Below, piece after piece: positions 1 through 11,187 of a stretch of DNA of 64,000 nt. Origin of the DNA: Dipteronia dyeriana (taxonomy: Eukaryota; Streptophyta; Magnoliopsida; Sapindales; Sapindaceae); the NCBI GenBank assembly GCA_032871835.1, contig CM065300.1, forward strand, positions 3,167,768-3,231,767, in the 5' to 3' direction. Made by a program: the position numbers and the translations under genes. Numbering within the stretch: position 1 is the stretch's first letter; every line of letters starts with the position of its first letter. The notes below the pieces were generated by a model. It was not told the DNA's origin. It saw only the letters and a list, made by a program, of their open reading frames with translations, and did not search any database.

Positions 1-458
1 TGCGTACAGAGTATATATGGAATCGTTAGATTCTTTTTATAGTTTATTTTCTAATGGGGTTAAGGACAGATTTAGAAGGTATCTCAGGAGAGCATTTTTC
101 TTTTGCATATTTGAGCACAAACACACACATATCTAGTGAATTTTGGCAGAAATTTTTGTATTTGATCTTTTCACAGCTTTTGTTGGAAAAGTGGCTTTCA
201 GTTACAAAACAATTGATTAGTTACCCTTACTGACAGAGAAATGAATGTTAAAATTATAATTTAAGTCAAGATTTTAAGTTAATAACGCCTTGCTCGAGAG
301 AAGGAGGGCTAGAAGATTACGTGAACAACGATAAATACATAACACACAACAAATTTTTTAATTATAACAAAAAGGGGAGAGCTAGCAAGAAGATTACAAG
401 CATATCACTTCCATCGATATACATAAGATAATGAAATATACTTGACATTTTAATTTTT

Positions 459-794
459 TCAGAAACTTAGTCTAAATCTTTTAAGACTGAAGAAGTTGCT
501 AGGTTTTGCTGGTTTTCTAGAATAGTACTCCTTGAACTCAATCCCACCATAGCATTGAGCAACTTCTGTGCTAGTCATCTCCACCGTCAACTGTTTCTTC
601 TGATAAGTATTATGAGGGTACTGATGATGATGACAATGATCGTAATAATAATTCTGATTTGAATTAGGCCTGCCCACGGTGCCAGGACTGCCAGCTGAAG
701 ACCTCTTAGCAGGCTGGCTGTATAATCGGTCTATGTCACCAAAGCCTTCCAAACCTATTTGAACAAGACCGTGATTACCCTTAGCAGGCTCCAT
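459..794 (-). CDS. Small protein of unknown function, 111 aa
   Basis: I do not recognise a named family. The single-exon frame starts at the ATG on the minus strand at 794 and is open for 111 codons. The N-terminal third carries EGF-x3-D-x2-Y (residues about 17-26), the middle is rich in Asn, Tyr and His, and the C-terminal third has S-T-E-V-A-Q-C-Y-G-G and a basic tail (SLKRFRLSF). There is no signal peptide or membrane segment. A TATA-like element lies about 95 bp upstream, which supports transcription. The EGF..D..Y and S-x-x-V-A motifs recur in the same order in the small gene at 3363-3644, so the two may be diverged members of one small plant family. A broken remnant of this gene's middle lies in the duplication near 4404-4460. 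That it is a gene is likely; its function is unknown. Confidence 0.6.
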   Translation of the reverse strand: MEPAKGNHGLVQIGLEGFGDIDRLYSQPAKRSSAGSPGTVGRPNSNQNYYYDHCHHHQYPHNTYQKKQLTVEMTSTEVAQCYGGIEFKEYYSRKPAKPSNFFSLKRFRLSF

Positions 795-1785
795 TTAATT
801 CAGAGGAAATCAGTAAGAAAAAAAAAAAAAGCAAGATCAAGTATTGATTGTGTGATCTTGAAAAAGAAGTCTGAGGCCAAGCTTCATTATATAGAATCCA
901 TTGATAGGTAGCTAGCTTGTCCATGGCTATAATAAACAATTGATGTATAAGAAAATGGAGTTCTAACGGTCTTTGATTCCATCCATATTTGAGGATATTA
1001 TATAATATGGGCATATCTTGATTAAATTATTAGTGCAACACAAGAACTAATTGTAAATCTACATAGTTGTCGAAGTTGAGATTAGCTCAGTCGTAAGCTT
1101 CTAATTAATATCGATAAGATTATTGGTTAGAGTTATATATATATATATCCCAAATATTCCCAATTCTCTCAGCTCAAACTGAACTTTTTAGTAATCATGC
1201 ATGCATCCTCTTTGTTAAGATATTGTTTAAATAAATGATCAAAACCAATAAAAATTCTCCGGTGCGGACTTCACCTGAACATTAAGCAGATATCTATCAT
1301 ATATTGACTGAGTTCTGATATCTAGATAATTAAAGAATAAAGTGTAGATGTGCGCAACTTAAAGAAACTATTAAGATTCGAAACCAAAAAACCACTATTG
1401 CAATCTGATGATCAGTGTTATTGGTATGGATCAAATCAAATCAAATATTCTGATAAAAATGGATATATAATTGGGCTCTCTTTTTCTTTGGAGGGCAAAC
1501 CGCCACTTGTGTGGAGAGGAGGATCAATACATCAGGAATTTTTTTAACTGAAACAAGAAAATATATGCCCTAGGCTTTTCTATCATCAGCACCGTGACGT
1601 TTTGTTTATGATGCTTAATATATAACAAGTGCTTTTGCAGCTTTTGGCTTCTTCTTTTTTATATTTATTTGTGATTTTTTTTTCAAATATATATGTTCAT
1701 GTTGATCAATAATAGAGTTCGGTATATATTGATGTGGCAATATATTAATTCTCCAAACAAACAAGGACAGAATAAAACAATAAAA
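596..1785. repeat. Copy A of a diverged direct duplication
   Basis: This block recurs in the same orientation at about 4395-5283 and continues after the gypsy insertion at 15774-16195. Clear matching stretches are 954-1020 with 4455-4530, 1372-1620 with 5022-5283, and the piece ending near 1785 with that ending near 16190. The copies differ by many substitutions and indels. Copy A contains the 5' half and promoter of the small gene at 459-794. The short plus-strand frame at 1350-1547 lies within it, is not conserved in copy B and is not called as a gene. Confidence 0.8.
888..894 (-). promoter_or_regulatory. TATA box of the 459-794 gene
   Basis: TATATAA on the minus strand, about 95 bp upstream of the ATG at 794, a normal plant spacing. 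Assigned by position and sequence only. Confidence 0.5.
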
Positions 1786-1836
1786 AAGAACTTTGCCGTA
1801 CTTTACTTTTTTTTTTATTGAGCTTTTTCTGTATTT

Positions 1837-2397
1837 AACTGAGCGATTTTTTTTTTATCTTCGTACACGTGGCATATTGACAAATTGATGGTCAAGATTT
1901 ATTTTATTTTATTTTTGTCTTTTCTAGTCTCAAAACACTGTCCTATCAGACCAAGACATTGATTCTAGTTTCAACGTCTTCTTCTAATGTTGCTTCTCCC
2001 GAGATTTCCGTGAATGAATTTTTTTTAATTGGAAAAGAATCACATGAATGGAAGTTATATTCATTTATCTCCTGATTATTTGTTTTGATTATTTAATAAC
2101 AAATATCCATTTCTCTTATTCAAGATTCTTTATCCAACAATACCCAAACTCAAAGTTATGAGTTTTTTGGGTTCTGGAAGATTTGGGTTTAGAAAAAGTT
2201 GGGTTTTCTTGAATTAAATGGAAAAAAAATAAATAGAAATGGATCGTAAACTTCAATCGAAATATGTAAGAAATAAGAAAACAGATTGAAGTAATTGTTG
2301 AATGGAAGGTGTGTTAAAAATAAATTAAAATAAATCTTAACCATCGAATTTGTTAATGTGCCACATGTACGGAGATTCAAAAAGAAAAACACAGTTC
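1837..2397. mobile_element. Mutator-like MITE with long terminal inverted repeats
   Basis: The ends form long inverted repeats. The core 1862-1909 matches the reverse complement of 2322-2370 at roughly 85 percent by eye (GTACACGTGGCATATT against GTACATGTGGCACATT), and weaker complementarity runs outward to about 1837 and 2397. Length is about 560 bp with no coding capacity; the minus-strand frame at 2189-2392 is only its interior. Long imperfect TIRs suggest the Mutator superfamily, but no convincing 9-10 bp target duplication was found, so the class is inferred. Confidence 0.6.
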
Positions 2398-3276
2398 AGC
2401 AGAGCAAAAGGTCAGTAAGGATCTTGATCCAAATGGGAAATAGCACTATTATAAGTACTTTTACTACTCAATATTCAAGGATCAAATCTCCGTGTGTAAA
2501 GTTTTATTCCCTAATAATTGTTTAAAGGACATTAAAGCTCCTCTTTTGTTAGAATTGTTTTTAACAAGATATTTTCTCCCACTCTAACAAACAAATAAGT
2601 AATTATATTTAACATATATATATATATGAACAAAGTAAGATAATGATTAAATTTGTAGACCATATACAGGCAAGATCCAATCCCAAATCTTTGTTAAAAT
2701 CCAAAATATCATACCTGCTAGGGTTCTAAATCATTCAATTTGAAGCATCTTATTCTTTAATTTTTTTCTTAATATAAAAGTGTTAAATTAAGCTCACATC
2801 TTAGTAGAGGTGGTAATGTATCTGACATAGGGATTAGACATACGATTTTACAAGTATCTTTGAAAAATGTGAAGGTAAATATTTAAACCGGTCACTAGTA
2901 TATTATTTAATTATAAATGTATATCCAACTGTCTATTGCAACTTAATTTTATTTATTTCTTTATTTTTCTTATAGAAAAGAAATTATAAGATTTTAAAAA
3001 TAAAAAAGAATCTAACGAGTCCATACGGTCCATACGCAACAAGAGAAAAATCAGATGAAATTTCTTCAATTATCGATTTATTCTAAAGCAAACACTTACA
3101 CTGCTTGTGTGTGAAAGGACAACTTCGGCCTTAAAAGATCGAGAACCATTTGAATGGAATCGCAAAATTAAAGTAATTAGATATTATTAGGGACTTTTAT
3201 AATAATATATATTAATTATTTTTACTCAATTATACGTTGGATTATATTTGAAGTGGTTAGCTATATGGTGTGTGCC
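2398..3276. other. Intergenic, no gene seen
   Basis: AT-rich sequence with only short chance frames. Its last 100 bases are the proximal promoter of the small gene at 3363. Confidence 0.6.
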
Positions 3277-3284
3277 TATAAATA
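3277..3284 (+). promoter_or_regulatory. TATA box of the 3363-3644 gene
   Basis: TATAAATA, 79 bp upstream of the ATG at 3363. This places a start site near 3308-3315 and a leader of about 50 bases. It is a clean, well-spaced plant TATA element. Confidence 0.65.
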
Positions 3285-3362
3285 GGGTGGTCTAGACATT
3301 GGTACCAACACAAAACAAAAACACAAACCACACTTGTTTTGCAAGTTAACTAGTTCTTGTCA

Positions 3363-3644
3363 ATGGCAACACATCGTCAATATCCGACTCATGATCAAGA
3401 ATACCTCCGTGAGGTTGCCGCTGAGGGTTTTGCTCTTGTGGACAAATTCTACGGACGGGGGACCACCAGGATATGTCCTCCTCCTTCTCCTCCTCTAGCT
3501 GCTCCTGCTTCTCAACTATATGATGATCGTGCACAACAGGCTGTGAACAGCAAACAGGTGGCTTACAGGTCTGGTGGCACGATGAGAAAACCGGCTCAGA
3601 TTTTTGGCGGCACATTGATTCCGGCTCGTCGCTGGGATGTTTAA
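3363..3644 (+). CDS. Small protein of unknown function, 93 aa
   Basis: A single-exon frame of 93 codons. The start is the ATG at 3363; a longer reading from an in-frame TTG at 3357 is not credible in a plant. The N-terminal part (residues about 12-31) is acidic and reads E-Y-L-R-E-V-A-A-E-G-F-A-L-V-D-K-F-Y-G-R, the middle has a Pro/Ser run (PPPSPPLAAP), and the C-terminus is basic and glycine-rich, ending ARRWDV. A strong TATA box supports expression. The E-G-F-x3-D-x2-Y block and a later N-S-K-Q-V-A match the small gene at 459-794, though overall identity is low. I recognise no enzymatic or DNA-binding domain. The opposing minus-strand frame at 3346-3615 is a shadow. Confidence 0.65.
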   Translation: MATHRQYPTHDQEYLREVAAEGFALVDKFYGRGTTRICPPPSPPLAAPASQLYDDRAQQAVNSKQVAYRSGGTMRKPAQIFGGTLIPARRWDV

Positions 3645-4394
3645 CTAGCTTGATCAGTAATTCTGCTGCTTCTCTCCGTGTCTAATATTATGCATCACTA
3701 ATCAACGATATATACATCTCCATATATTTGTACTAGCTAGTAGTCTGAGCTTTCTTGCTAAGGAAGGTATGTTATCTCATTGTAACATCATATAAAAGAA
3801 TGTAGTTTGTACGTATATAGTTTATGAGACTGTATTATATTGCAGTCCTTTATGTTGTAAGAAACGGAAATCGCAACTCTGTTGAATTAATGTAAAAAAA
3901 TAAGCTTTGTTATATCACAATTCGCAACTTTAATCAACTTTGTTGTACTTTGATGACAGTTGTAGCGTTGAACTCAGATGTATATTCTGAAATTTGACAA
4001 CTTTTATTTTTTTGGTTGGGGCCTTGGGGGGTTGAGATTTCTTGTAAATTGGTATGAATTTGAACGAATAAAGTTATTGAAAAAAAAATATTGTATTTTT
4101 AGTTTTTATGAATGAATGTAATTTTATTGTTGTAATATGTATGAGATCTAAAACAAACTCTCTTTAAAAAAATTATTTTTTGGCCAAAATAATAATAATA
4201 AAGAAATCACTTTTTCAGTTTTTCATTAAAAGAATGTTGTTTAGTGTCTCACTTTTTTTAATAAAAATGATCTTTAATGATTTTTACTGGACCACTTAAA
4301 AAGTGATCAATATTACATATTATTTTTCAAATCACGTCTAATTGCTCTAAGAATTGTTCTCCGTATAGTTTATATGAAGCTTTTTTTTAGCGGT
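3645..4394. other. 3' flank of the small gene and intergenic sequence
   Basis: It contains the probable 3' UTR of the 3363 gene, then AT-rich sequence without coding potential. No transposon ends were identified. Confidence 0.5.
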
Positions 4395-4403
4395 AGTCGA
4401 CTG

Positions 4404-4460
4404 TTTCTTTTTATAATTAATATTATAAGGGTACTGATGATGATCATGACGATGAAAATG
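4404..4460 (-). pseudogene. Remnant of a second copy of the 459-794 gene
   Basis: About 55 bp matching the middle of the small gene (GGGTACTGATGATGAT is shared) followed by a deletion. It has no start and no usable frame. Its only value is to show that the duplication once included this gene. Confidence 0.5.
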
Positions 4461-5278
4461 GAATTCTAACGGTCTTTGATTCCATCCACCTTTGAGGATA
4501 TTATATAATATGGGCATATCTTGATTAAATTAATAGTGTAATAGATGAACTGATTGTAAATTATAGAAGTCGAAGTTAGTTCAGTTGTAAGTATAAAATT
4601 GTTGGTTGGAGTTAATAACCATCCTCAGCTCTTTGTTAAGATATGGTTCAAATAAATTATCAAAACAATAAAAATTCTTTGATGCCAACTTCAGGTGAAA
4701 ATTATGTAACCTGCCATTAATTACTATATCAATGACTTAGTTTTGTTATCTTGACAAAGAAATAAGTACAAATGTCTGTAACTTGAAAAAAAAAAACAAT
4801 CAGAATACAATGAATCTCAATTAATGAAAGTTTAACTCATAATTTGTGATTACATTTTTACTAAAAATCGTTGAGAATTAAATTACATGGACTATATATA
4901 TATATATATATATATAATTCCTCTTTCTAAGTAGGGAATTCTTGAGTTCCATTTTCTGATTGTCTTTATGATGATAGTTAATCCTTTTTAATTTTAATTC
5001 TAAATTACTAAACATTTTCTCAAGATTCAAAACAAAACCACTATTGCAATATGATGATCACTGTGATGGATCAAATCAAATCAAATATTCTGATAAAAAT
5101 GAACATATATTTTTTAAGAATTTCTGACTCTCCTTTTCTTTGGACTGAAAATTACCGCCACTTGTGTGGAGACGTGAGAGGATAAGGAGGAATTTTTTTA
5201 AACTGAAACAAGAGAAAATATCTACATGCCTATATGCTTTTTCGATCTCATCAGCACCATGACGTTTTGTTTATGATG

Positions 5279-5283
5279 CATAA
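5279..5283. repeat. Left target-site duplication of the gypsy element
   Basis: CATAA directly before the LTR; the same five bases follow the other LTR at 15774-15778. Five base pairs is the usual size for Ty3/gypsy integration. Confidence 0.9.
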
Positions 5284-5616
5284 TGATAAGATTAGTTATA
5301 GAGAAAGGGAAGGAGTGATAGAAGAAGAGTAATAGGAAGAGATATTTGTTGATAATATATCTGTTACTTTATTGAATTCAATTGGGGCCTTATATATAGG
5401 CTTACAACTAACAATATTTCCTGAAAACAATCTGAAAAACAGGGAGCAATTATCCCACTAACAGCAGACCATCATCCTCTAAGATAATGTCCACAGAAAA
5501 AGGAATCAATAAAAACTGAATGGTAAACGAACTTATTGTGACCTGACTCGGTCTTCCTAGAACTGACTCACGTTAACCACGCAAGCAACCATGTATGGGA
5601 ATTCTGGACCATATCA
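5284..5616 (-). repeat. Gypsy 3' LTR
   Basis: 333 bp. Read on the minus strand it starts TGATATGG and ends CTTATCA. It pairs with 15443-15773. Confidence 0.9.
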
Positions 5617-5629
5617 TTCCCCTCTCCTT
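5617..5629 (-). other. Gypsy polypurine tract
   Basis: AAGGAGAGGGGAA on the minus strand, immediately before the 3' LTR, where plus-strand DNA synthesis is primed. Confidence 0.85.
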
Positions 5630-6125
5630 AAATTCTCCTTGTCTGTAAGGAGGAAATCTGGATACATATTAGAGAAATGTCTCTGATACCGACCTCTCTG
5701 AATAACCCGCGAATCCAAAATAGCTTTAGGTTGGGGATGAATCACTGAATCGGTATTTGTTAGTGGAATAGTTGGCGACACTGGAACATCTGGACCAATA
5801 TATTTTTTTAAAAGGATGTCGTGAAAACCGTCGTGAGTTAGAGACCCCACTGGTAATTCAAGCTTATATGCAACAGGACTGGCTCTTGCAAGAACCTTAT
5901 ATGGCCCAAAAAATCGTGAACTTAACTTGAGAGACCCCCGAAAGGCTACAGATTGTTGTCGATATGGCCGTAACTTTAAGTACACATAATCACCCACATC
6001 TATTATAGTCTCCTTGCGATTTTGGTCTGCATGGGACATCATTCGATCTCGAGGGGCAATCAGATTGTGACGTGATTCCCTCAAAATATCCTCCCGAGTC
6101 CGTAGAAAATCGTCCACGACTTGGA
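5617..6125 (-). pseudogene. Gypsy integrase C-terminal part
   Basis: The frame running down from the copia junction encodes the integrase C-terminal barrel region (GDYVYLKLRPYRQ, FFGPYKVL) and a chromodomain-like tail (AILDSRVIQRG), ending at the TGA that overlaps the LTR. It is the continuation of the integrase fragment at 11526-12190; the copia element lies between the two. This part of the frame is still open. Confidence 0.85.
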
Positions 6126-6130
6126 CGTTT
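6126..6130. repeat. Left target-site duplication of the copia element
   Basis: CGTTT before the left LTR, repeated at 11521-11525 after the right LTR. Confidence 0.9.
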
Positions 6131-6462
6131 TGTTGAAAAATAAACTTAACCTCAGCCAACCACTTTCAGCCAACCACCTTGCCGCCCACTTCTAGAAACC
6201 GGCCATTGATATGGCTCCAACCACCTCCAACTCCCAGCTGCTTCCTAACCACATTTGACTTCATTGTTTTGCATTTATTTTGTTTGTAGTTTAGCTTATC
6301 TCATTTTCCTATATAAAGGGATGAAGATTGTATTGAAAATGTGTGGAGTGGTGAATGAAATATAGAGAGATATAAGCAAAGCTTCTCCTTTTATTGTTTG
6401 TGTTCGAATTCTCTCTCAGAGGTGCACCACAAGTGACCTCAAACCATACCATCCCACAAACA
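6131..6462 (+). repeat. Copia 5' LTR
   Basis: 332 bp, TGTTGAAAAA...CAAACA. It contains CTATATAAAGGG near 6310, the likely TATA box of the element's own promoter. Confidence 0.92.
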
Positions 6463-6463
6463 G

Positions 6464-6475
6464 TGGTATCAGAGC
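6464..6475 (+). other. Copia primer binding site (tRNA-iMet)
   Basis: TGGTATCAGAGC one base after the LTR, the standard plant primer site complementary to the 3' end of initiator tRNA-Met. Confidence 0.9.
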
Positions 6476-7065
6476 TCAGGAAAACCAGAAACTCGAAGAA
6501 CAGAGGTCGAAGTCGAATTCGCCCAGAACTCAAAGTGATCATAATCAATTTTTGATTACATTTAAGTGTTCTACACATCGTCAGGAGTTCAACGGTGAAA
6601 ACTCCATTCAATTCGAAGCACTGGAGAGTGAACTCACGCACCGTTCACGCCCAACACCATCCCCCCGCGCGTCACCAACACTCGCCGAACGTCTTCCTCA
6701 CCCGTTTTTCAGGATCCGACCCGAAGTCCGATCCATCAGCCCCGTATCAGATCCGACCCGATAACCCGACCCGTATCCGGTTGCTGCTACCCGGAATCCG
6801 ATCCGAAGACCCGTCACTATTCACTGGTTGCTGACATCACTAACGGCGTTATAACGGCTGGAATATTCCGTCAGTCAAAGGAATATTCCGTTATCTTTGA
6901 TTGACTTTTCCAAAAAGTTTGACCACTCGTTTCGGACGCCTCCGAACTCATTTTTTGACAAACACAGACTGGTTTCCAAGGTTTTGGACCATTCCAGATG
7001 CAACAGTGCACTCCGTTTTTACAAATTCGGACTCCAGATTTGTGATCTACACATTTCAAGTCTTG
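6476..7065 (+). other. Copia untranslated leader
   Basis: 590 bp between primer site and gag start, locally GC-rich. The short overlapping frames at 6552-6834 have no recognisable domain and are not called as genes. Confidence 0.6.
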
Positions 7066-7993
7066 ATGGCCAACGGTAACGCACATGTTGTCATCCCGAA
7101 GTTCACTAAAGACAACTATGATAATTGGTGCATACAAATGAGAGCTTTACTAGGCTCTCAAGATGTTATGGATATTGTGGAAGATGGATATACAGAAGCT
7201 GAATCCAAAGAAGCTGAAGGAACCATGACAGAAGCTCAAATATCGACTCTCAAAGCCGATCGAAAGAGGGATTGTAAAGCAAAGTCTATAATCTATCAAG
7301 GGCTAGACGAAGCAACGTTCGAGATCATAGCATTCGCTAAGTCGTCAAAAGATGTCTGGGATACCCTTCTCAAAACCTACAAAGGTGCTGACAAAGTGAA
7401 AAGAATCCGTCTTCAAACTCTACGAGGTGAGTTCGAATCCTTACGAATGAAATCTAGTGAATCTATTGTTGAGTTCTATACACGAGTTATGGTCGTTGCG
7501 AATCAGCTAAGAAGAAATGGTGAAACTCTCACAGACATGAGAATTTCAGAGAAAATTTTACGATCATTAGATCCAAAGTTTGACTTCATAGTTGTGGCGC
7601 TGGAAGAAACAAAAGATCTGGAGACGATGTATGTTGAAGAACTTGTGGGATCATTGCAAGCCCATGAGCAGAAAGTCACAAGAAGAAATGATGATAGAGT
7701 ATTGGAGCAAGCTCTCCAGTCAAAGCTCTCCCTCAATGAAAAAAAGATATGAGCAAGGGGGAACCTCACAACAAGGAAGAGAACGAGGTAGAGGATCTCG
7801 TGGAAGAGGTTCAGGAAATGCTGAAACCAGGAGTAGAGGCAGAGGAGGAAGAGACGTAAACAGAGGAGGACATGGACAACAGAACTATGTCCTACGAGGA
7901 AGAGGACGAGGAAGAAGAGGCGGGTACAACAACCATACGAACATTGACAAAAGAAATGTTCAATGCTATAACTGCCACAAATATGGCCACTAG
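7066..7993 (+). pseudogene. Copia gag (capsid and zinc knuckle), broken
   Basis: ATG at 7066 opens a gag of the UBN2/Retrotran_gag type (FTKDNYDNWCIQMRALL near the start). The frame ends at 7752. The Arg/Gly-rich linker and the zinc knuckle CYNCHKYGH (7964-7990) are in another frame that hits TAG at 7991, so at least one frameshift and one stop cut the nucleocapsid. Confidence 0.85.
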
Positions 7994-8546
7994 CAACGAG
8001 TGCAGAAGCCCGGCAAATGAGGTAAATGAAAATTCTAACTTTACAGAGAAAGAGCAAGTTGAAGGAGAATCCAAACTGTTGATGGCACACAACTCAACAT
8101 ATCAAAACCAAAATGTTTGGTTTCTTGATTCTGGAGCCAGCAACCATATGACTGGCAGAAAAGACTTATTCACTGAACTTGATGAGAAAGTTCACGGAGA
8201 AATCTCATTTGGCGACCTCTCTAAAATCCCTGTCCAAGGAAGAGGAGATGTCATGATCAAGCAGAAGAATGGAGATCATGCTTTCATCTCAAATGTATAT
8301 TATGTTCCAGACATGAAGACAAACATCCTAAGTCTCGGACAACTCTTGGAGAAAGGCTACCATATTAGCCTTCAAAATATGCAACTCACCATCACAGATG
8401 CTCGAGGAAAGCTGGTTACCCGAGTCCAGATGACGAAAAATAAGATGTTCCCTCTCGCAATTCATCATGATACGCTAAGATGTTTGACGGCCATCATCGA
8501 TGAGAAAGACTGGTTGTGGCATCTAAGGTCAATTTTGAAAGTTTAG
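7994..8546 (+). pseudogene. Copia protease region
   Basis: Downstream of the zinc knuckle the frame resumes and contains the aspartic protease motif DSGASNHM (about 8127-8150) with the flanking VWFLDSGASNHMTG context. It runs into the pre-integrase domain and ends at 8546 after WLWHLRS, where a small deletion removes the residues that normally include a zinc-binding His. Confidence 0.85.
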
Positions 8547-9670
8547 AGCAACTAGGAAGTAAGAAGATTGTGAAAGGATTGCCAAACATCCATCACCCAA
8601 ATGAGATGTGTGAAAGCTGTGTTCTCAATAAACAACACAGAAATAGCTTCGAAAAGGAGGCAAATTGGAAAGCAACCATGCCACTTGAGCTCGTTCATAC
8701 AGATGTGTGTGGTCCATTGACGCCAGTATCAAATGGACAGAATCAATACTTCTTCACCTTCATTGATGATTACAGCAGAAAGACTTGGGTTTATTTCCTT
8801 AAAAGGAAGTCTGAAGTATTTGATTACTTTAAAGAGTTCAAAACTCTTGTGGAGAAGCAAAGTGGCTACTACATCAAAACATTGAGATCAGATCAAGGTG
8901 GAGAATACACTGCAGGTGCTTTCCAGGAATTCCTTAAGCAACAAGGAATCAGACATCAGTTTACACTAGCTTATACTCCTCAGTTAAACGGTGTAGCTGA
9001 AAGGAAGAATCGAACAATCCTTAATATGGTCAGAAGCATGTTAAAGGATAAAAACATGCCTAAGAGTTTTTGGGCTGAAGCAGTCTTGTGTGCGGTATAT
9101 CTACAAAACAGATGTCCTACGAAGAGTCTTGATACAAAGACGCCGCAAGAAGCATGGAGCACTCACAAACCAAGTGTGGGTCACCTTAGAGTTCTTGGCT
9201 CCATTGTCTACATCAAGGTCCCAGAAGCAAGAAGAACGAAGCTTGAAGATAAAGGAGAAAAATGTATCCTGGTTGGATACGGTGATCGAACTATGGGTTA
9301 CCGGCTATACAACCCCATCACCAAGAAAGTGATCTTCAGCAGAGATGTCATTTTTAAAGAAAATGAATCCTGGAATTGGGATCAGAACAAAGCTTCCAGA
9401 AGTGCAGAGTTGATATCTGAAGAAGAGACAAGAGAAGTGGCTACAGAGCCACATATACCCAGAAATCAGCAGACTCCTCAACGTGGTTCCCCTTCATCAC
9501 AAAGGTATTATTCTCCATCACCGATTGAACATGATTTTTCAGATATGATGCCTAGAGGGACACGTAGCCTAGAAGATCTGTATGAAAATACAGAACAGGT
9601 GGAAGAAGACATTACTTTGTATTGTCTGCTGATGACAAGTGATCCAGTTAGTTTTGAAGAGGCTAACTAA
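8547..9670 (+). pseudogene. Copia integrase
   Basis: An open frame from about 8516 to 9670. It shows the end of the pre-integrase zinc domain ([11 protein letters not shown]), then the rve catalytic core with [30 protein letters not shown] and the downstream [10 protein letters not shown] block; the D-D-E residues appear to be present. The C-terminal region [13 protein letters not shown] is typical copia. It ends at a TAA where RT should continue. Confidence 0.88.
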
Positions 9671-11134
9671 GAATGAAAATGGAGAAGTGCAATGGATGAA
9701 GAGATTCGATCCATTGAAAAGAACAAGACATGGGAGTTGACTAATCTCCCAAAAGGTCAAAAAACCATCGGAGTAAAATGAGTCTACAAGACCAAAAGGA
9801 ATGCGAAAGGAGAAGTCCAGAGATACAAGGCAAGACTTGTAGCAAAAGGCTACAAACAGAAAGAATGAGTTGTTTACGGAGAAGTCTTTACCCCGGTTGC
9901 CAGACTAGAGACCATCAGATTGCTAATATCATTAGCAGCCCAGAAGAGTTAGAAAATTTACCAACTTGACATAAAATCAGCATTCCTGAATGGCTTTCTT
10001 GAATAATAAATCTATGTGGAACAACCACCTGGATATGTGCAGAAAGAAAATTAAGATAAAGTTTGCAGACTGAAGAAAGCTCTACATGGTTTGAAGCAAG
10101 CACCCCGTGCATGGAACATGAGGATTGATGATTACTTTCAAGAGAATGGATTCGAGAAATGTTCGTATGAGCATGCACTATATTTGAGGAAGGAGACTGA
10201 TGGAAGCCTGTTATATGCATGCCTATATGTTGATGACTTGATCTTAACCGGCAACAATCCAACCATGTTTGAAGATTTCAAACGGAGAATGGTAAAAGAA
10301 TTTTAGATTACTGACATTGGTCTAATGGCTCATTTTCTTGGAATTGAAGTTGTACAAAGCGAAAAAAGTATCTTCATCTCCCAGAGTATCTATGCAAAAG
10401 AAATTCTGAAGAGATTTGGTATGAAAAAATGCAATCCTGTCACAACTCCAGTAGAAATAGGATTGGAGTTAAGAATGAATGAAAGAGGAGTTGTTAATCC
10501 AACCTTTTTCAAGAGCTTGGTTGGAAGCCTGAGATACTTGACATGTACCAGGCCAGATATACTGTATGGAGTTGGATTAGTCAGCAGATACATGGAGACT
10601 CCTGACCAGTCTCACTTAAATGTTGCAAAGAGGATACTTCGCTACATAAAAGGTACAATTGATGATGGTATATTTTATACCAAATGTGAAGATTGCAGGT
10701 TAATTGGTTATTCAGACAGTGATTAGGGAAGAGATCTGGATGAACGTAAAAGCACGACAGGCTTTACGTTTTTTTTGGGAGATACAGCGTTCACATGGTC
10801 ATCCAAAAAGCAAGTCATTGTGACACTGTCATCATGTGAAGCTGAGTACGTTGCTGTCTGCTCAGCTGTTTGTCATGGTATCTGGATCAGGAATGTGTTG
10901 CAGTACTTGGGATTTCCACAAGATAATCCCACAGAGGTCTACATCGACAATCGGCCAGCGATTGCGCTAGCAAAGAATCCAGTATTCCATGAAACAAGCA
11001 AACATATCGATACGCGGTATCATTTCGTCAGAGAGAATGTGAAGAATAAAGAGATGGAACTAGTCTATTACAGGACATATGATCAAGTTGCTGACATTTT
11101 CACCAAGCCTCTCAAACATGATGTGTTTTCATGA
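9671..11134 (+). pseudogene. Copia reverse transcriptase and RNase H, multiply stopped
   Basis: Recognisable RT blocks (KARLVAKGY-like region, [19 protein letters not shown] near 10230) are interrupted by in-frame stops, for example TGA at 9779 (a Trp codon in relatives), TGA at 9866, TAG at 9950, TAG at 10303 and TAG at 10723. RNase H follows (WSSKKQVIVTLSSCEAEYVA, DNRPAIALAKNPVFHE, ADIFTKPL). The YVDD catalytic motif itself survives. Confidence 0.9.
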
Positions 11135-11178
11135 TTAAAGACAATGCTTGGTATGGCGAAACATGGGGAGTCAAGTTT

Positions 11179-11187
11179 AAGGGGGGA
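11179..11187 (+). other. Copia polypurine tract
   Basis: AAGGGGGGA directly before the 3' LTR. Confidence 0.85.

Larger units (their letters stand above)
4395..5283. repeat. Copy B of the duplication, left part
   Basis: Diverged copy of 596-1620. It keeps a scrap of the small gene's coding region (about 4404-4460, matching 590-640), then jumps to the match of 952 onward, so about 300 bp holding the N-terminal coding region and promoter-proximal DNA are missing. The gene copy is therefore dead. The match stops at 5283 where the gypsy LTR begins and resumes at 15774. A (TA)12 microsatellite occupies 4893-4916. Confidence 0.8.

Noticed and set aside
1081..1135. tRNA A-box-like TTAGCTCAGTCG followed by GGTTAGAGTT
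   Set aside because: No acceptor stem or cloverleaf could be drawn, and the second copy near 4570 has drifted. A chance match or a very old SINE.
1350..1547. 65-aa plus-strand frame
   Set aside because: It lies in the duplicated non-coding block; the copy at 5060-5200 has different indels and no conserved frame.
2189..2392. 67-aa minus-strand frame rich in Phe
   Set aside because: It is the interior and TIR of the MITE at 1837-2397, with no domain.
3346..3615. 89-aa minus-strand frame
   Set aside because: Antisense shadow of the small gene at 3363-3644, which has the TATA box and the family-like motifs.
6552..6834. Two overlapping plus-strand frames in the copia leader
   Set aside because: No domain; they lie between primer site and gag and are best explained by local GC-rich composition.
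7503..8092. Long minus-strand frames opposite copia gag
   Set aside because: Antisense to the Arg/Gly-rich gag linker; the Cys/Phe-rich translation is a composition effect.
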